64,000 bases of DNA from Arion vulgaris. Its lineage: Eukaryota > Mollusca > Gastropoda > Stylommatophora > Arionidae. The notes below the pieces were generated by a model. That model worked only from the letters and a program-made list of their open reading frames with translations, did not search any database and was not told where the DNA came from. The stretch lies in contig CM036767.1 of the NCBI GenBank assembly GCA_020796225.1, positions 15,840,427-15,904,426 of the forward strand, in the 5' to 3' direction. A program made the position numbers and the translations under genes. Of this stretch, positions 1 through 36,829 are shown in pieces. Position 1 is the first letter of the stretch, and each line of letters opens with the position of its first letter.

Positions 1-94
1 ATGCGCCTCCATGTTGTCCGTGGTCTGCCTTTCTTTCTCTTTCCTTCTGGTGTCCAAGTGAGGGTTACCCTTGCAGGCATTTCTTGTCTCATTG

Positions 95-243
95 GGAAGC
101 TACCTAGTAAATAAAAAATATAGCAGAAATCCGATGTGCTGGCCTACTTGTAGGCGCATAACTGGCACAACGTACAATCGCTCTTAGGCTCAGATCACAT
201 GCAAGTCACACAGAGTGCCGAATTAGAGTGTTTGAAGAAGAAA
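95..243 (+). repeat. SINE family C, 5'-truncated copy
   Basis: This copy matches the 3' two-thirds of a SINE seen about nine times here: a TAGTAAATAAAAA stretch, the ATCCGATGTGCTGGCCTACT core, GCATAACTGGCACAACGTAC, and a GAAGAAG tail. It lies in the GLUD 3' region. Confidence 0.75.
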
Positions 244-325
244 TGGTTTTCTTAAGATCGAGACATATGCAAATATGAGAAACAACTGTTTTTGCACAAT
301 ATTTATCCTGATTATTTTGTTCATA

Positions 326-520
326 CTTCTTCAAACTATTTATAGTGACCACTTGTTAAACCACACTTTATGATTTGTATGTGATCTGAGCCTAAGAATG
401 TCTGTACGCTGTGCCAGCTATGCACCTACAAGTAGGACAGCACATCCGATTTACACTTTTTATTTACAAGGTAGGCCGCAGTGTTACTATTCTTTGCTCC
501 ACTTGCGGGCCCTGGCAACA
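326..520 (-). repeat. SINE family C copy
   Basis: On the minus strand this reads the same SINE as 1532-1779: a GCAAAGAATAGTAACACTG head, the two-fold GGCCTACTTGTAGG-like core, and a GAAGAAG tail at its 326 end. Several small deletions make it a diverged copy. Confidence 0.7.
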
Positions 521-592
521 TACAGGCAATTTTATTCATACAAAGTCCAACATTCACATAGAAGCCTTTACTATTTACTGATGGTCATTTTA

Positions 593-27467
<26,875 letters not shown>

Positions 27468-27663
27468 TGTTGATAACTTTTCAAACAAAAATGAACCACA
27501 CAGTACCCAAAAGAAAATATATTGTACAAAACTGTAAGATTAAAGTGTAGCTAGCAGGCTAGAAGAATAACAGTTACTTCCCAAACTCAAACCAGAACAA
27601 GATTTATAACATGTGTTGTTCTATCCAGCACACAATTAGTTCTATCTGAGAAGACACTCTCTG

Positions 27664-27668
27664 ATTGG
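27664..27668 (-). promoter_or_regulatory. Candidate CCAAT box upstream of GLUD
   Basis: The minus strand reads CAGCCAATCAG about 197 bp before the GLUD start codon, a perfect NF-Y-type match. No TATA box or start site can be fixed, and it could be chance. Confidence 0.3.
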
Positions 27669-27789
27669 CTGTAACAATACCTTGACCGACTTTTTTCGCT
27701 ATTCTGGGGGTGTGCATTCATTAGCCAATAATATTGAGGGCTTTGTCTGGCGGTGTAGACACAATTAGTTTATTATACAATTGTGCCAT

Positions 27790-28190
27790 ATATCTTGTGA
27801 AATGAAATGCTTGAGGAAGGCAGTGGAGTCACCAGGAAAGATAGACTACGAAATGAGGACATCAGAAGCAGAGTGGGCATAACTTCATGCACCGAATACA
27901 TCGAAAGACAACAAATGCAGTGGTTTGGGCATTTAATGAGAATGGAATACAACCAACCACCAATAACAGCATACAATAAAAAGAGATCGGGTACTAGATA
28001 TAAGGGAAGACCAAGAAAAAGATGGACAGACAATATCAAGACCACACTACATAAACACGGATACAACACAACAAGGGCGACTCATCTAGCCATAGAACGC
28101 AAATTAAAGCTCCCATCCCTACGCTTAACGGCAAGAGTGAACAGCCATCTACATCTTCCACCTGACAATAGACAATAGATAGACAACAGA
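27790..28190 (+). mobile_element. LINE 3'-end fragment with intact frame
   Basis: A continuous plus frame of about 120 residues contains YIERQQMQWFGHLMRMEYNQ, RYKGRPRKRWTDNIKTTLH and ATHLAIERKLKLPSLRL, ending near a CAATAGACAATAGATAGAC tail. A second, broken copy is at 42430-42670. It is a younger-looking LINE tail. Confidence 0.75.
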
Positions 28191-28254
28191 ATGCACCACA
28201 GCCAACTCTAGATAACTTTATATAGATAAGTTTATAGTTGGCTCTTAATGCACT

Positions 28255-28492
28255 GTGTTTGATTTTGTTAAAATATCGAGAAGAATTGAGCACCGAAAAG
28301 AACCATTGGTAGTACAAAACCGAGAAGAGTAGGCTGGAAAGCCGCTCAATCAAGTGCCATGCCTGTCGGCGTAGGCGATCTGCCGGAAAGCCGTTGCTCA
28401 TGCAAAATTCTTTAGACAGTAACAAATAAAATTAATACAAAATATTTATCACCGACGTGCAATGGTGATGGTCAAATTAATCAATCAGTTTA
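28255..28492 (+). repeat. SINE family F, partial copy
   Basis: It has AAAAGAACCATTGGTAG, GAGTAGGCTGGAAAGCCGCT, GTGCAATGGTGATGGTC and an ATTAATCAATCAG end, matching the 3' half of 5322-5752. Confidence 0.65.
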
Positions 28493-28585
28493 TATTAGAG
28501 AGATGTATGAGCGTGTCTTGACAAGTTCTTAGACTAGTGATCAGAACTCTTTCTAGCTATACCTGTTTCTATGAAACTCTTTCTA

Positions 28586-28663
28586 CAGGGTGTTCAAGAT
28601 AAAAGTAGCCCAATTGACTAATAAAAGCCTATAAATTGGGATACTTTTATGTTGAACACCCTA
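28586..28663. mobile_element. mariner-like MITE (78 bp), TA target site
   Basis: The inverted ends CAGGGTGTTCAAGATAAAAG / TTTTATGTTGAACACCCTA are flanked by TA on both sides. The termini match those of 52087-52334. This is the Tc1/mariner pattern, too short to code. Confidence 0.75.
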
Positions 28664-28764
28664 TAGTTTGATATATTAATGTCCGTTGCAGAATGTCTCG
28701 TTTATAATGTTTCTGCATATGGCAAATAAAATTATTAACCGCTACTTCTTCTTTTGTCGTCGCA

Positions 28765-29075
28765 CTGTTACCGGGTTGTTGTCCAATGTCGTGGTTTTCT
28801 GTCGTCCATGCCTGCTTCACCGTCGGTTGTTGTCCAATGTCCTGGTTTTCTGTCGTCACACTGTTACCGGGTTGTTGTCCAATGTCCTGGTTTTCTGTCG
28901 TCACACTGTTACCGGGTTGTTGTCCAATGTGGTCTCTCTGGTTTTCATGTCGTCTCACACTGTTACCGGGTTGTTGTCCAATTTTCCGTGGTTTTCTGTC
29001 GTCACACTGTTACGTTGTGTCAATGTCTGGTTTCTGTCTCCACTGTTACCGGGTTGTTTTTTCCCCCAACTGTTA
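28765..29075. repeat. ~45-bp tandem array derived from a LINE 3' region
   Basis: The units contain CACTGTTACCGGGTTGTTGT and CCAATGTCCTGGTTTTCTGTC, with about six copies. The same sequence occurs once at 36735-36790, between two parts of a LINE, so the array grew from that LINE's 3' flank. Confidence 0.85.
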
Positions 29076-29109
29076 CCGGTTTTCTGTTCGTTTGTCTTGG
29101 TTCGCATTT

Positions 29110-29620
29110 AGTTAATTTTTAATTGTTTTGGACAAAGTTCACTAGTGCCCTTACCCATTCTTTTTCTTGGTCTTCCTCTCTACCTTCTTTTCCTCACCCG
29201 ATTTATGTTGTGTACAGTGGCGTTTGGTTTAATTCTTATTAGGTGGCCGAACAACTTCATTCTTTGTTTTTCAATGTAATTCAATCAAGGTTCTGTGCCA
29301 ATTTTCTTTCTTATGCTGATGTTGGTGACTGTCTTTTCTGGTGTTGGTAACTTTTCGTAGGCATCGCATTCCACGTGTAGTTAGTTATTTTTTGCGACTG
29401 TGCTTTACTCATTGCCCCCGTTTGGCTCTGGTAACACAGAGTAGGCATGAAAATACTGTTGATCATCTGTTGTTTAGCTGTTAGTAAGATATTTGTGTGT
29501 TTTAACAATGGGGCAAATAGCTGGTAGGCTACAAATTTGCTTTTGTACTCTAGCTGATACCTCTTTGTATAGTCTTCTATCTTCTGTGAATATATTTTCT
29601 AAGTATTTTTGAAATTTATT
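29110..29620 (-). mobile_element. LINE RT-C-terminal remnant
   Basis: The minus strand reads ILLTAKQQMINSIFMPTLCY then QSQTGAMSKAQSQKITNY, parallel to QQMINSIFIPTLCYQSQTW in the LINE at 36830-37600. The equivalent flanking array (28765-29075) lies at the same relative place. Confidence 0.75.
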
Positions 29621-29754
29621 CACAGAAGAATAACCGCAACATCGTGTTTATAAACATATATTTCTAAAGAAATGTGTGCACATCATCACATTTTTTTAGG
29701 CGATCTCGAATCTTCACAGACCCTGTCCTTAATTGTTTATACAGCATTGAAGCG

Positions 29755-29850
29755 TATGACTATCTTAGACCATTGAATAGTTCTACGGTACGATGGAGGA
29801 CACGCACGGACTATCTTAACCATTGAATACTCTACGTACGATGGAGGACA
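29755..29850. repeat. ~45-bp imperfect direct duplication
   Basis: GACTATCTTA(G)ACCATTGAAT ... TACGATGGAGGACAC occurs twice. A small local duplication of unknown source. Confidence 0.8.
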
Positions 29851-29879
29851 CTGCACCATACTTCATAGAGGCACCATGT

Positions 29880-30110
29880 CTACTAATCTAACGATCGTCT
29901 ATTGTCGTTCCCCAGCTGTATGATGGAATTGGATGTTCACTCTTACCGTTAAGCGTAGGGGTGGGAGCTTTAATTTGCGTTCCGGTGTTAGATGCGTCGC
30001 TCTTGTTGTGTTAAATCCGTGTTTATTTAGTGTGGTCTTGATATTGTATATCCATCCTTTTCCTTGTCTTCCCTTGGCTCTAGTACTTGACTATCCTACA
30101 ACTAGGATTG
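29880..30110 (-). mobile_element. LINE 3'-end remnant
   Basis: On the minus strand it repeats the terminal part of the 27790-28190 LINE: GCAAATTAAAGCTCCCACCC, CTTAACGGTAAGAGTGAAC, and a GGAAGACAAGGAAAAGGATG stretch for the RGRPRKRW region. Confidence 0.6.
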
Positions 30111-30210
30111 AACCAAGACAATCCATATAGGAAGCAAGTACTCTAACCATCGTGTTACGCTCGATACAACCTAGTAATATTTTTAAACAGAACCTCATTA
30201 AATTCAAATT

Positions 30211-30465
30211 TGCCCGAGTGGTTACCGGGGCCCAAATTTGGGGCGTAAGAATAGAACCACTGTTACCTGCCACACATGTCGTAAGAGGTGACTTAGGAGG
30301 TTTGGCTGAAATCGGATGCACATGTCCTAAACGCGTAGAAGTCTTTGCGTTTAGGTGCCTACCAAACCAATGTGCAACGCACACACGTTCTTGGCAAAGA
30401 CCAAACATATCACAAAGAGTGATTAAAATTGGTCATAAAGAACGAACGCAGAGAAGAAGAAGAAG
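30211..30465 (+). repeat. SINE family D, short form, with 11-bp TSD
   Basis: The best copy of the short D SINE. It starts TGCCCGAGTGGTTACCGGGG, has the core GTCGTAAGAGGTGACTTAGG, then CCTACCAAACCAATGTGCAA and ATATCACAAAGAGTGATTAA, and ends in (GAA)n. It is flanked by perfect AAATTCAAATT duplications (30200-30210 and 30466-30476), which show target-primed retroposition. Confidence 0.92.
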
Positions 30466-30785
30466 AAATTCAAATTAACATTGGTCTCTTACTTTATTGT
30501 CTGTTAGAGAAGCACAAACTTTCGAAACTAGTTTCCTCATATATTTACTTCCATTTTTAAACACACGAGTCTTATCTAGGCCGGATACATGTGGGTGACC
30601 TAATTATATTGCAGAGACAGTTTACCGTTACATTTGAAGGTAAACATTGCACGTTTGGCAACCCTAATATAAAGTTAATTCAAGACATGTGCAATCTCAA
30701 TTACATTGCTCCCATTTCATCAAATTTGTTGATGGCTTATTTCAACATATTTTATATCCTTTCAGGTTTCCCAATGCTGTCCTAT

Positions 30786-30842
30786 CCAGTGTCGGCTCGT
30801 GATCATTTTTGTTGGTGGGGCTAGACACAAATTTTCGAAATT
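30786..30842. mobile_element. 5' end of a hAT MITE abutting the 48-bp satellite
   Basis: CAGTGTCGGCTCGTGATCAT and TTGGTGGGGCTAGACACAAA match the left ~57 bp of the MITE at 60524-60688, then change abruptly into the satellite. No right end is seen. Confidence 0.75.
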
Positions 30843-32770
30843 TACACAAGAAACAAAAACTAGACAAACATGTCAAGATCTGAAAGTGTGCAACAAGAAA
30901 CAAAAACTAGACAAACATGCCAAGATCTGATGAAAGTGTACACACAAGAAACAAAAACTAGACAAACATGTTAAGATCTGATGAAAGTGTACACACAAGA
31001 AACAAAAACTAGACAAACATGTCAAGATCTGAAAGTGTACACACAAGAAACAAAAACTAGACAAACATGTCAAGATCTGAAAGTGTACACACAAGAAACA
31101 AAAACTAGACAAACATGCCAAGATCTGATGAAGTGTAAAAACAATCAAAACAACTAACAAACATGTCAAGATCTGATGAAAGTGTACAACAAGAAACAAA
31201 AACTAGACAAACATGTCAAGATCTGATGAAAGTGTACACACAAGAAACAAAAACTAGACAAACATGTCAAGATCTGATGAAAGTGTACACACAAGAAACA
31301 AAAACTAGACAAACATGTCAAGATCTGAAAGTGTACACACAAGAAACAAAAACTAGACAAACATGTCAAGATCTGAAAGTGTGCACACAAGAAACAAAAA
31401 CTAGACAAACATGTCAAGATCTGAAAGTGTGCACACAAGAAACAAAAACTAGACAAACATGTCAAGATCTGAAAGTGTGCACACAAGAAACAAAAACTAG
31501 ACAAACATGTCAAGATCTGAAAGTGTACACACAAGAAACAAAAACTAGACAAACATGTCAAGATCTGAAAGTGTGCACACAAGAAACAAAAACTAGACAA
31601 ACATGCCAAGATCTGATGAAAGTGTACACACAAGAAACAAAAACTAGACAAACATGTCAAGATCTGAAAGTGTGCACACAAGAAACAAAAACTAGACAAA
31701 CATGTTAAGATCTGATGAAAGTGTACACACAAGAAACAAAAACTAGACAAACATGTCAAGATCTGAAAGTGTGCACACAAGAAACAAAAACTAGACAAAC
31801 ATGTCAAGATCTGAAAGTGTACACACAAGAAACAAAAACTAGACAAACATGTCAAGATCTGAAAGTGTGCACACAAGAAACAAAAACTAGACAAACATGT
31901 CAAGATCTGAAAGTGTGCACACAAGAAACAAAAACTAGACAAACATGCCAAGATCTGATGAAAGTGTACACACAAGAAACAAAAACTAGACAAACATGTC
32001 AGGATCTGAAAGTGTACACACAAGAAACAAAAACTAGACAAACATGCCAAGATCTGATGAAAGTGTACACACAAGAAACAAAAACTAGACAAACATGTCA
32101 AGATCTGAAAGTGTACACACAAGAAACAAAAACTAGACAAACATGTCAAGATCTGAAAGTGTGCACACAAGAAACAAAAACTAGACAAACATGTCAAGAT
32201 CTGAAAGTGTGCACACAAGAAACAAAAACTAGACAAACATGTCAAGATCTGAAAGTGTGCACACAAGAAACAAAAACTAGACAAACATGTCAGGATCTGA
32301 AAGTGTACACACAAGAAACAAAAACTAGACAAACATGCCAAGATCTGAAAGTGTGCACACAAGAAACAAAAACTAGACAAACATGTTAAGATCTGAAAGT
32401 GTGCACACAAGAAACAAAAACTAGACAAACATGTCAAGATCTGAAAGTGTGCACACAAGAAACAAAAACTAGACAAACATGTCAAGATCTGAAAGTGTGC
32501 ACACAAGAAACAAAAACTAGACAAACATGTCAAGAGCTGAAAGTGTACACACAAGAAACAAAAACTAGACAAACATGTCAAGATCTGAAAGTGTACACAC
32601 AAGAAACAAAAACTAGACAAACATGTCAAGATCTGAAAGTGTGCACACAAGAAACAAAAACTAGACAAACATGTTAAGAAGATCCGTAATGTACACACAA
32701 GAAACAAAAACTAGACAAACATGTTAAGATCTAATGAAAGTGTACACACAAGAAACAAAAACTAGACAAA
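30843..32770. repeat. 48/51-bp satellite, about 40 copies, open on both strands
   Basis: The unit contains ACACAAGAAACAAAAACTAG then ACAAACATGTCAAGATCTGA and AAGTGTGC/AAGTGTAC. A TGA variant makes some units 51 bp. Since 48 and 51 are both multiples of three, long frames stay open: plus-strand 16-residue repeats (ETKTRQTCQDLKVCTQ) and a 513-codon minus frame (CFLCVHFQILTCLSSF). The frames have no upstream exon, signal or family, so I treat it as non-coding satellite. Confidence 0.95.
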
Positions 32771-32945
32771 GATTCAACACTGAAATGACACATTAGTTAT
32801 ATGACTGTTATATAATTATCAATCAAATACAATACAGTTAGACACTTCCACATAAACATGAGAAATTTCAATGTGCATGCTTTATCTTTTTGTCCTCCAA
32901 CTGCTACCAGGATGTAGCCCAGATTTGTATTTTTTACGAGGTCGC

Positions 32946-33160
32946 AATGGAAAGTGGTTAAGACGTTTGCCTATCGTTCTTACGGTAGTGAGTTCGAATC
33001 CGCACAGAGCCTCATGTGCAATTTTTCCATGAGACTCCTAGGATTGTTGCTGGAGCTACGGAATTCGTATACTGTGCAACACTGCAAATGGAGTGCCATT
33101 TCTGCCGATAGGTACAGATATGGGGTAAAACCTGGTGCAATGAAGTCAATGCTTCGCCTT
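32946..33160 (+). repeat. SINE family E copy
   Basis: The head AATGGAAAGTGGTTAAGACG and B box AGTTCGAATCC are followed by CCTAGGATTGTTGCTGGAGC, GTGCAACACTGCAAATGG and GGGGTAAAACCTGGTGCAAT. It is one of the clearer E copies. Confidence 0.85.
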
Positions 33161-33362
33161 TGTGGTCTTCTGTGTTTGTCTTGCACTTCTCAGATGTCAT
33201 TCTGCATCTGTTGGCATGATATAGACACTCCATCTTTTCCGTGGTCTTTCTCTTGCCTTCCACATCCTGAGGTAATGTGCATTACATAAAACTAACCAGA
33301 ACACATCAATTTAAATTGCCATAACTAACCACATACAAATGATAAACAAATCAGACCAAAAA

Positions 33363-33690
33363 AACAATGGCACAGTCAAAATGGCATCCAGAAAACAAAT
33401 TAGTCAAAAGGGCACCAAGAAAACAAAACAGTCAAAATGGCATCCAGAAAACAAATTAGTCAAAAGGGCACCAAAAACATAAAACAGTCAAAAGGGCATC
33501 CAGAAAACAAATTAGTCCAAAAGGGCACCCATAAAACAAAACAGTCAAAAGGGCACGAAGAAAACCAATCAGTCAAAAGGGTACACAGAAACAAAATTAG
33601 TCAAAAGGGCATCCAGAAAACAATGGCACAGTCAAAATGGCACACAGAAAACCAATCAGTCAAACGGGCACCAAGAAACCAAATACAAGA
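33363..33690. repeat. ~27-bp tandem array, about 12 copies
   Basis: The unit CAGTCAAAAGGGCACCAAGA plus AAACAAA is repeated imperfectly. No source element is recognised. Confidence 0.88.
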
Positions 33691-33757
33691 GCATAATATA
33701 CTAATCAGTTTTTCTACAAGGGTTTAAATCTTTAAAAAAATATTTGTTGGCCTACAT

Positions 33758-34089
33758 CAGTGGTTCTCAACCTTTCTAAAGCCGCGATCCTTTAATACGG
33801 TTCATCATGTTGTGGTGACCCCCAACCATAAAATTATTTCCGTTGCTACTTCATAACTGTAATTTTGCTACTGTTATGAATCGTAATGTAAATATCTGAT
33901 ATGCAGGATGTATTTTCATTGTTATAAATTGAACATAATTAAAGCATAGTGATTAGTCACAAAAACAATATGTAATTATATAGTGTGAAGTATTTATTTC
34001 TAATTATGATAAATATGCGTCTTAGGCGACCCCTGTGAAATGGTCGTTCGACCTCCAAAGGGACGTGACCCACAGTTTGAGAGCCACTG
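33758..34089. mobile_element. SPIN-like hAT element (non-autonomous), TSD GCCTACAT
   Basis: This 332-bp element starts CAGTGGTTCTCAACCTTTC and ends TTTGAGAGCCACTG. It is flanked by perfect 8-bp duplications GCCTACAT (33750-33757, 34090-34097). Internal landmarks are GTTGTGGTGACCCCCAACCA, CGTTGCTACTTCATAACTG, TTTGCTACTGTTATGAATCG, TAATGTAAATATCTGATATG and CTTAGGCGACCCCTGTGAAA. They match, as I remember them, the non-autonomous SPIN elements of mammals and other tetrapods (URR1-type in mouse). SPIN is a hAT transposon known for horizontal transfer, reported also from a pond snail and a blood-feeding bug. It has no transposase of its own. Confidence 0.9.
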
Positions 34090-34670
34090 GCCTACATGAT
34101 CTGAGATATATATACATGTATATATACTTAATCTGAGGTTATATGAGGTGCCTGGACTTGAAGGGACTTTAATCCCTTATATAACAAACACACAATAAAG
34201 AGACAATTTGTGAACAGAAAATATAAAGAGGTATTGAGAAATAGAGGATTTTAAAACGCATTGAGATATTCTTTCCAAAAGAGAGGTTACAGGCTTGTGA
34301 ATCCCAGTAGAAGATTGGAGTAGCAAGAAAAGAACCGCATAACAGGTATGTGAGTAGGCTCATCAATCAAAATCGAACTGGTACGGTCAGTCGCTGGACG
34401 CTGTTGGAGATATTGCGAAGGAGATCAAGCACATATGGACATGTTCGGAGTGCAATGAGATATTCCAAACTGAAACTGAATCCCAGTAGCTGACAAGATT
34501 GAGAGAGATGGGTGTTGACATTGGTGCAGCCCAAAAAGAACGAAATACCAAATAGGCAAAAAGATCCATTAATCAACATCGAACTAGCGTGTTGGGCTGC
34601 TGGATTTGTTTAGGCTTTGGTTGGGCTGCTGTATTTGTTGAGGCTTTGATCAGAGTGGGACATGTGGCGG

Positions 34671-34888
34671 AGTGGATTAGGGCGTGGCGCCCATGCGGGA
34701 GACCGGGTTCAATCCCCGGTAAGGCCAATTTGTTTTTTTCTGTCGAGGGCATAAAGAAAACATCCTAGCCTAAACAGTTTCACATCAACTGCCCAAGCCA
34801 TGTCGTCATTAAATTCCACAGGTTCATGTCCCACATATCCTATACAGCATAAAAAGCGGAAGTTACAGACAGTAAAACATTTTTTTTT
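34671..34888 (+). repeat. SINE family A, best-preserved copy
   Basis: The head GTGGCGGAGTGGATTAGGGC ... GGTTCAATCCCCGG looks like a tRNA with A and B boxes. A true cloverleaf is not complete. The body has ATCCTAGCCTAAACAG, AACTGCCCAAGCCATG and a 3' CATAAAAAGCGGAAG. I call it a SINE rather than a tRNA gene because the same body follows the head at 22676 and 51522. Confidence 0.85.
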
Positions 34889-35076
34889 GTTATCAGAGCA
34901 GCAATGAACATGTCCGGAGTGTTGTGCTGATAGTCTTCATATAAATGATCAAGAGAAATTAAAATAACGATAACATTGAGAAACTGTAAAGAAAGGAAAC
35001 AAAGAAGTCTATAAGACACAATGAGAAAGAAGAAAGTAAGACTAATTATATAAAGTAGAGGATCTTAGTGTGTTAA

Positions 35077-35212
35077 CTCCTTGTAGACCAAGCACCACAC
35101 TACGTGACTTTTAGCTGGACGACTTTTACCAGGAGCCACATTAAATGGCGTTTTTTAATTCTAAAAACAAATGGCTTGTAAAAACATAACTTTTGCCCTG
35201 TTCCACTAAGAG
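35077..35212. mobile_element. piggyBac-like MITE, copy 1 (136 bp)
   Basis: The ends CTCCTTGTAGACCAAGC / TGTTCCACTAAGAG form imperfect inverted repeats. The left flank is TTAA (35073-35076) and the right flank TTCA. The same element, also 136 bp, sits at 58295-58430, where the right flank is TTAA. Together they suggest a TTAA target site. Confidence 0.7.
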
Positions 35213-35499
35213 TTCAGTTCAAGGGGCTGCAAGATACAATATAGATGAAATGAAAATCATAGCATATCCTTTACAGGACGTAGCCATCAACCACAGTAGA
35301 GTCGTTGATTTTCTAGGCACCACTTATACGTTCAGTAGTTTGTAATTTCTTTCTGAACGGTGAGGTCTATTTTTACCTTTTGTAAAAATCCCATGGAAAC
35401 GAATTTGCTTCCAAACTTGCCCACCGTAGGATTTGAACCAGGTACGCTTGGGTTTATGATCGAGCTCACTACGCCTTGAGCTACAGACGCTCACCTACT

Positions 35500-36720
35500 A
35501 TATAGATACCATCATCAAATAGCTTGTCCTGAATATAGATATCATCACCAAATAGCTTGTCCTGAGCAGAATTTTGACTCTCTAACACTCCTTCGAAATT
35601 TCTCTCTCTCTCGTAGACCTATGCAGCCCCCATGCTCAAATCATCAGTTACATCCTGAATCCATCTTCTCCGTGGTCTTCCTTTCTCTCGTAGATCTATG
35701 CAGCCGTCATGCTCAAATCATCAGTTACATCCTGAATCGATCTTCTCCGTGGTCTTCCTCTCTCTCGTAGATCTATGCAGCCCCCATGCTCAAATCATCA
35801 GTTACATCCTGAATCCATCTTCTCCGTGGTCTTCCTCTCTCTCGTAGACCTATGCAGCCCCCATGCTCAAATCATCAGTTACATCCTGAATCCATCTTCT
35901 CCGTGGTCTTCCTCTCTCTCGTAGACCTATGCAGCCCCCATGCTCAAATCATCAGTTACATCCTGAATCCATCTTCTCCGTGGTCTTTCTCTCTCTCGTA
36001 GATCTATGCATCCGTCATACTCAAATCATCAGTTTCATCTTGAATCCATCTTCTCCGTGGTCTTCCCCTCTCTCGTAGATCTATGCATCCGTCATACTCA
36101 AATCATCAGTTTCATCTTGAATCCATCTTCTCCGTGGTCTTCCCCTCTCTCGTAGATCTATGCATCCGTCATACTCAAATCATCAGTTTCATCCTGAATC
36201 CATCTTCTCCGTGGTCTTCCTCTCTCTCTCGTAGATCTATGCAGCCGTCATGCTCAAATCATCAGTTACATCCTGAATCCATCTTCTCCGTGGTCTTCCT
36301 CTCTCTCGTAGATCTATGCATCCGTCATACTCAAATCATCAGTTTCATCTTGAATCCATCTTCTCCGTGGTCTTCCCCTCTCTCGTAGATCTATGCATCC
36401 GTCATACTCAAATCATCAGTTTCATCTTGAATCCATCTTCTCCGTGGTCTTCCTCTCTCTCGTAGATCTATGCAGCCGCCATGCTCAAATCATCAGTTTC
36501 ATCCTGAATCCATCTTCTCCGTGGTCTTCCTCTCTCTCGTAGACCTATGCAGCCGCCATGCTCAAATCATCAGTTTCACCCTGAATCCATCTTCTCCGTG
36601 GTCTTCCTCTTCTTCTCTTTACGAGATGACACCTTCCATAATGGTCTTCGCCAGCCCTTCGTGTCTCTTTATATGTCCAAAATATTTCAATTTTTCTCAT
36701 TCTTAGTTGTAGCATCAACT
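35500..36720 (-). mobile_element. LINE 3' end with internal tandem amplification
   Basis: On the minus strand the sequence encodes the closing motif GRPRRRWIQDVT then D(G/D)LSMAAA, repeated, with the upstream ...KYFGHIKR part at 36625-36720 and the 3' GACAAGCTATTTG stretch near 35520-35560. Compare the single-copy version at 59520-59715. Confidence 0.85.
35615..36625. repeat. ~77-bp array (about 13 copies) of a LINE 3'-end segment
   Basis: The unit runs CTATGCAGCCGCCATGCTCA, AATCATCAGTTACATCCTGA, ATCCATCTTCTCCGTGGTCT, TCCTCTCTCTCGTAGA. Two sub-variants (GCAGCC... and GCATCCGTCAT...) are interleaved, as in higher-order expansion. Confidence 0.93.
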
Positions 36721-36829
36721 TCTTCTTCTTCTTTTGTCGTCACACTGCTACCAGGTTGTTGCCCAGCGTCGTGGTTTTCTGTTTTTGTCTTGCGCTATTC
36801 TGGTGGCTTGTGTGATTGTTATCTTTGCT

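Noticed and set aside
31166..32707. 513-codon open frame on the minus strand across the 48-bp satellite as a repeat protein gene
   Set aside because: The frame exists only because units of 48 and 51 bp lack stops; both strands are open, there is no upstream exon, promoter or domain, and the array continues outside the frame.
34671..34740. A free tRNA gene
   Set aside because: The head has A- and B-box-like sequence, but a full cloverleaf cannot be drawn, and the same SINE body follows it here and in other copies.
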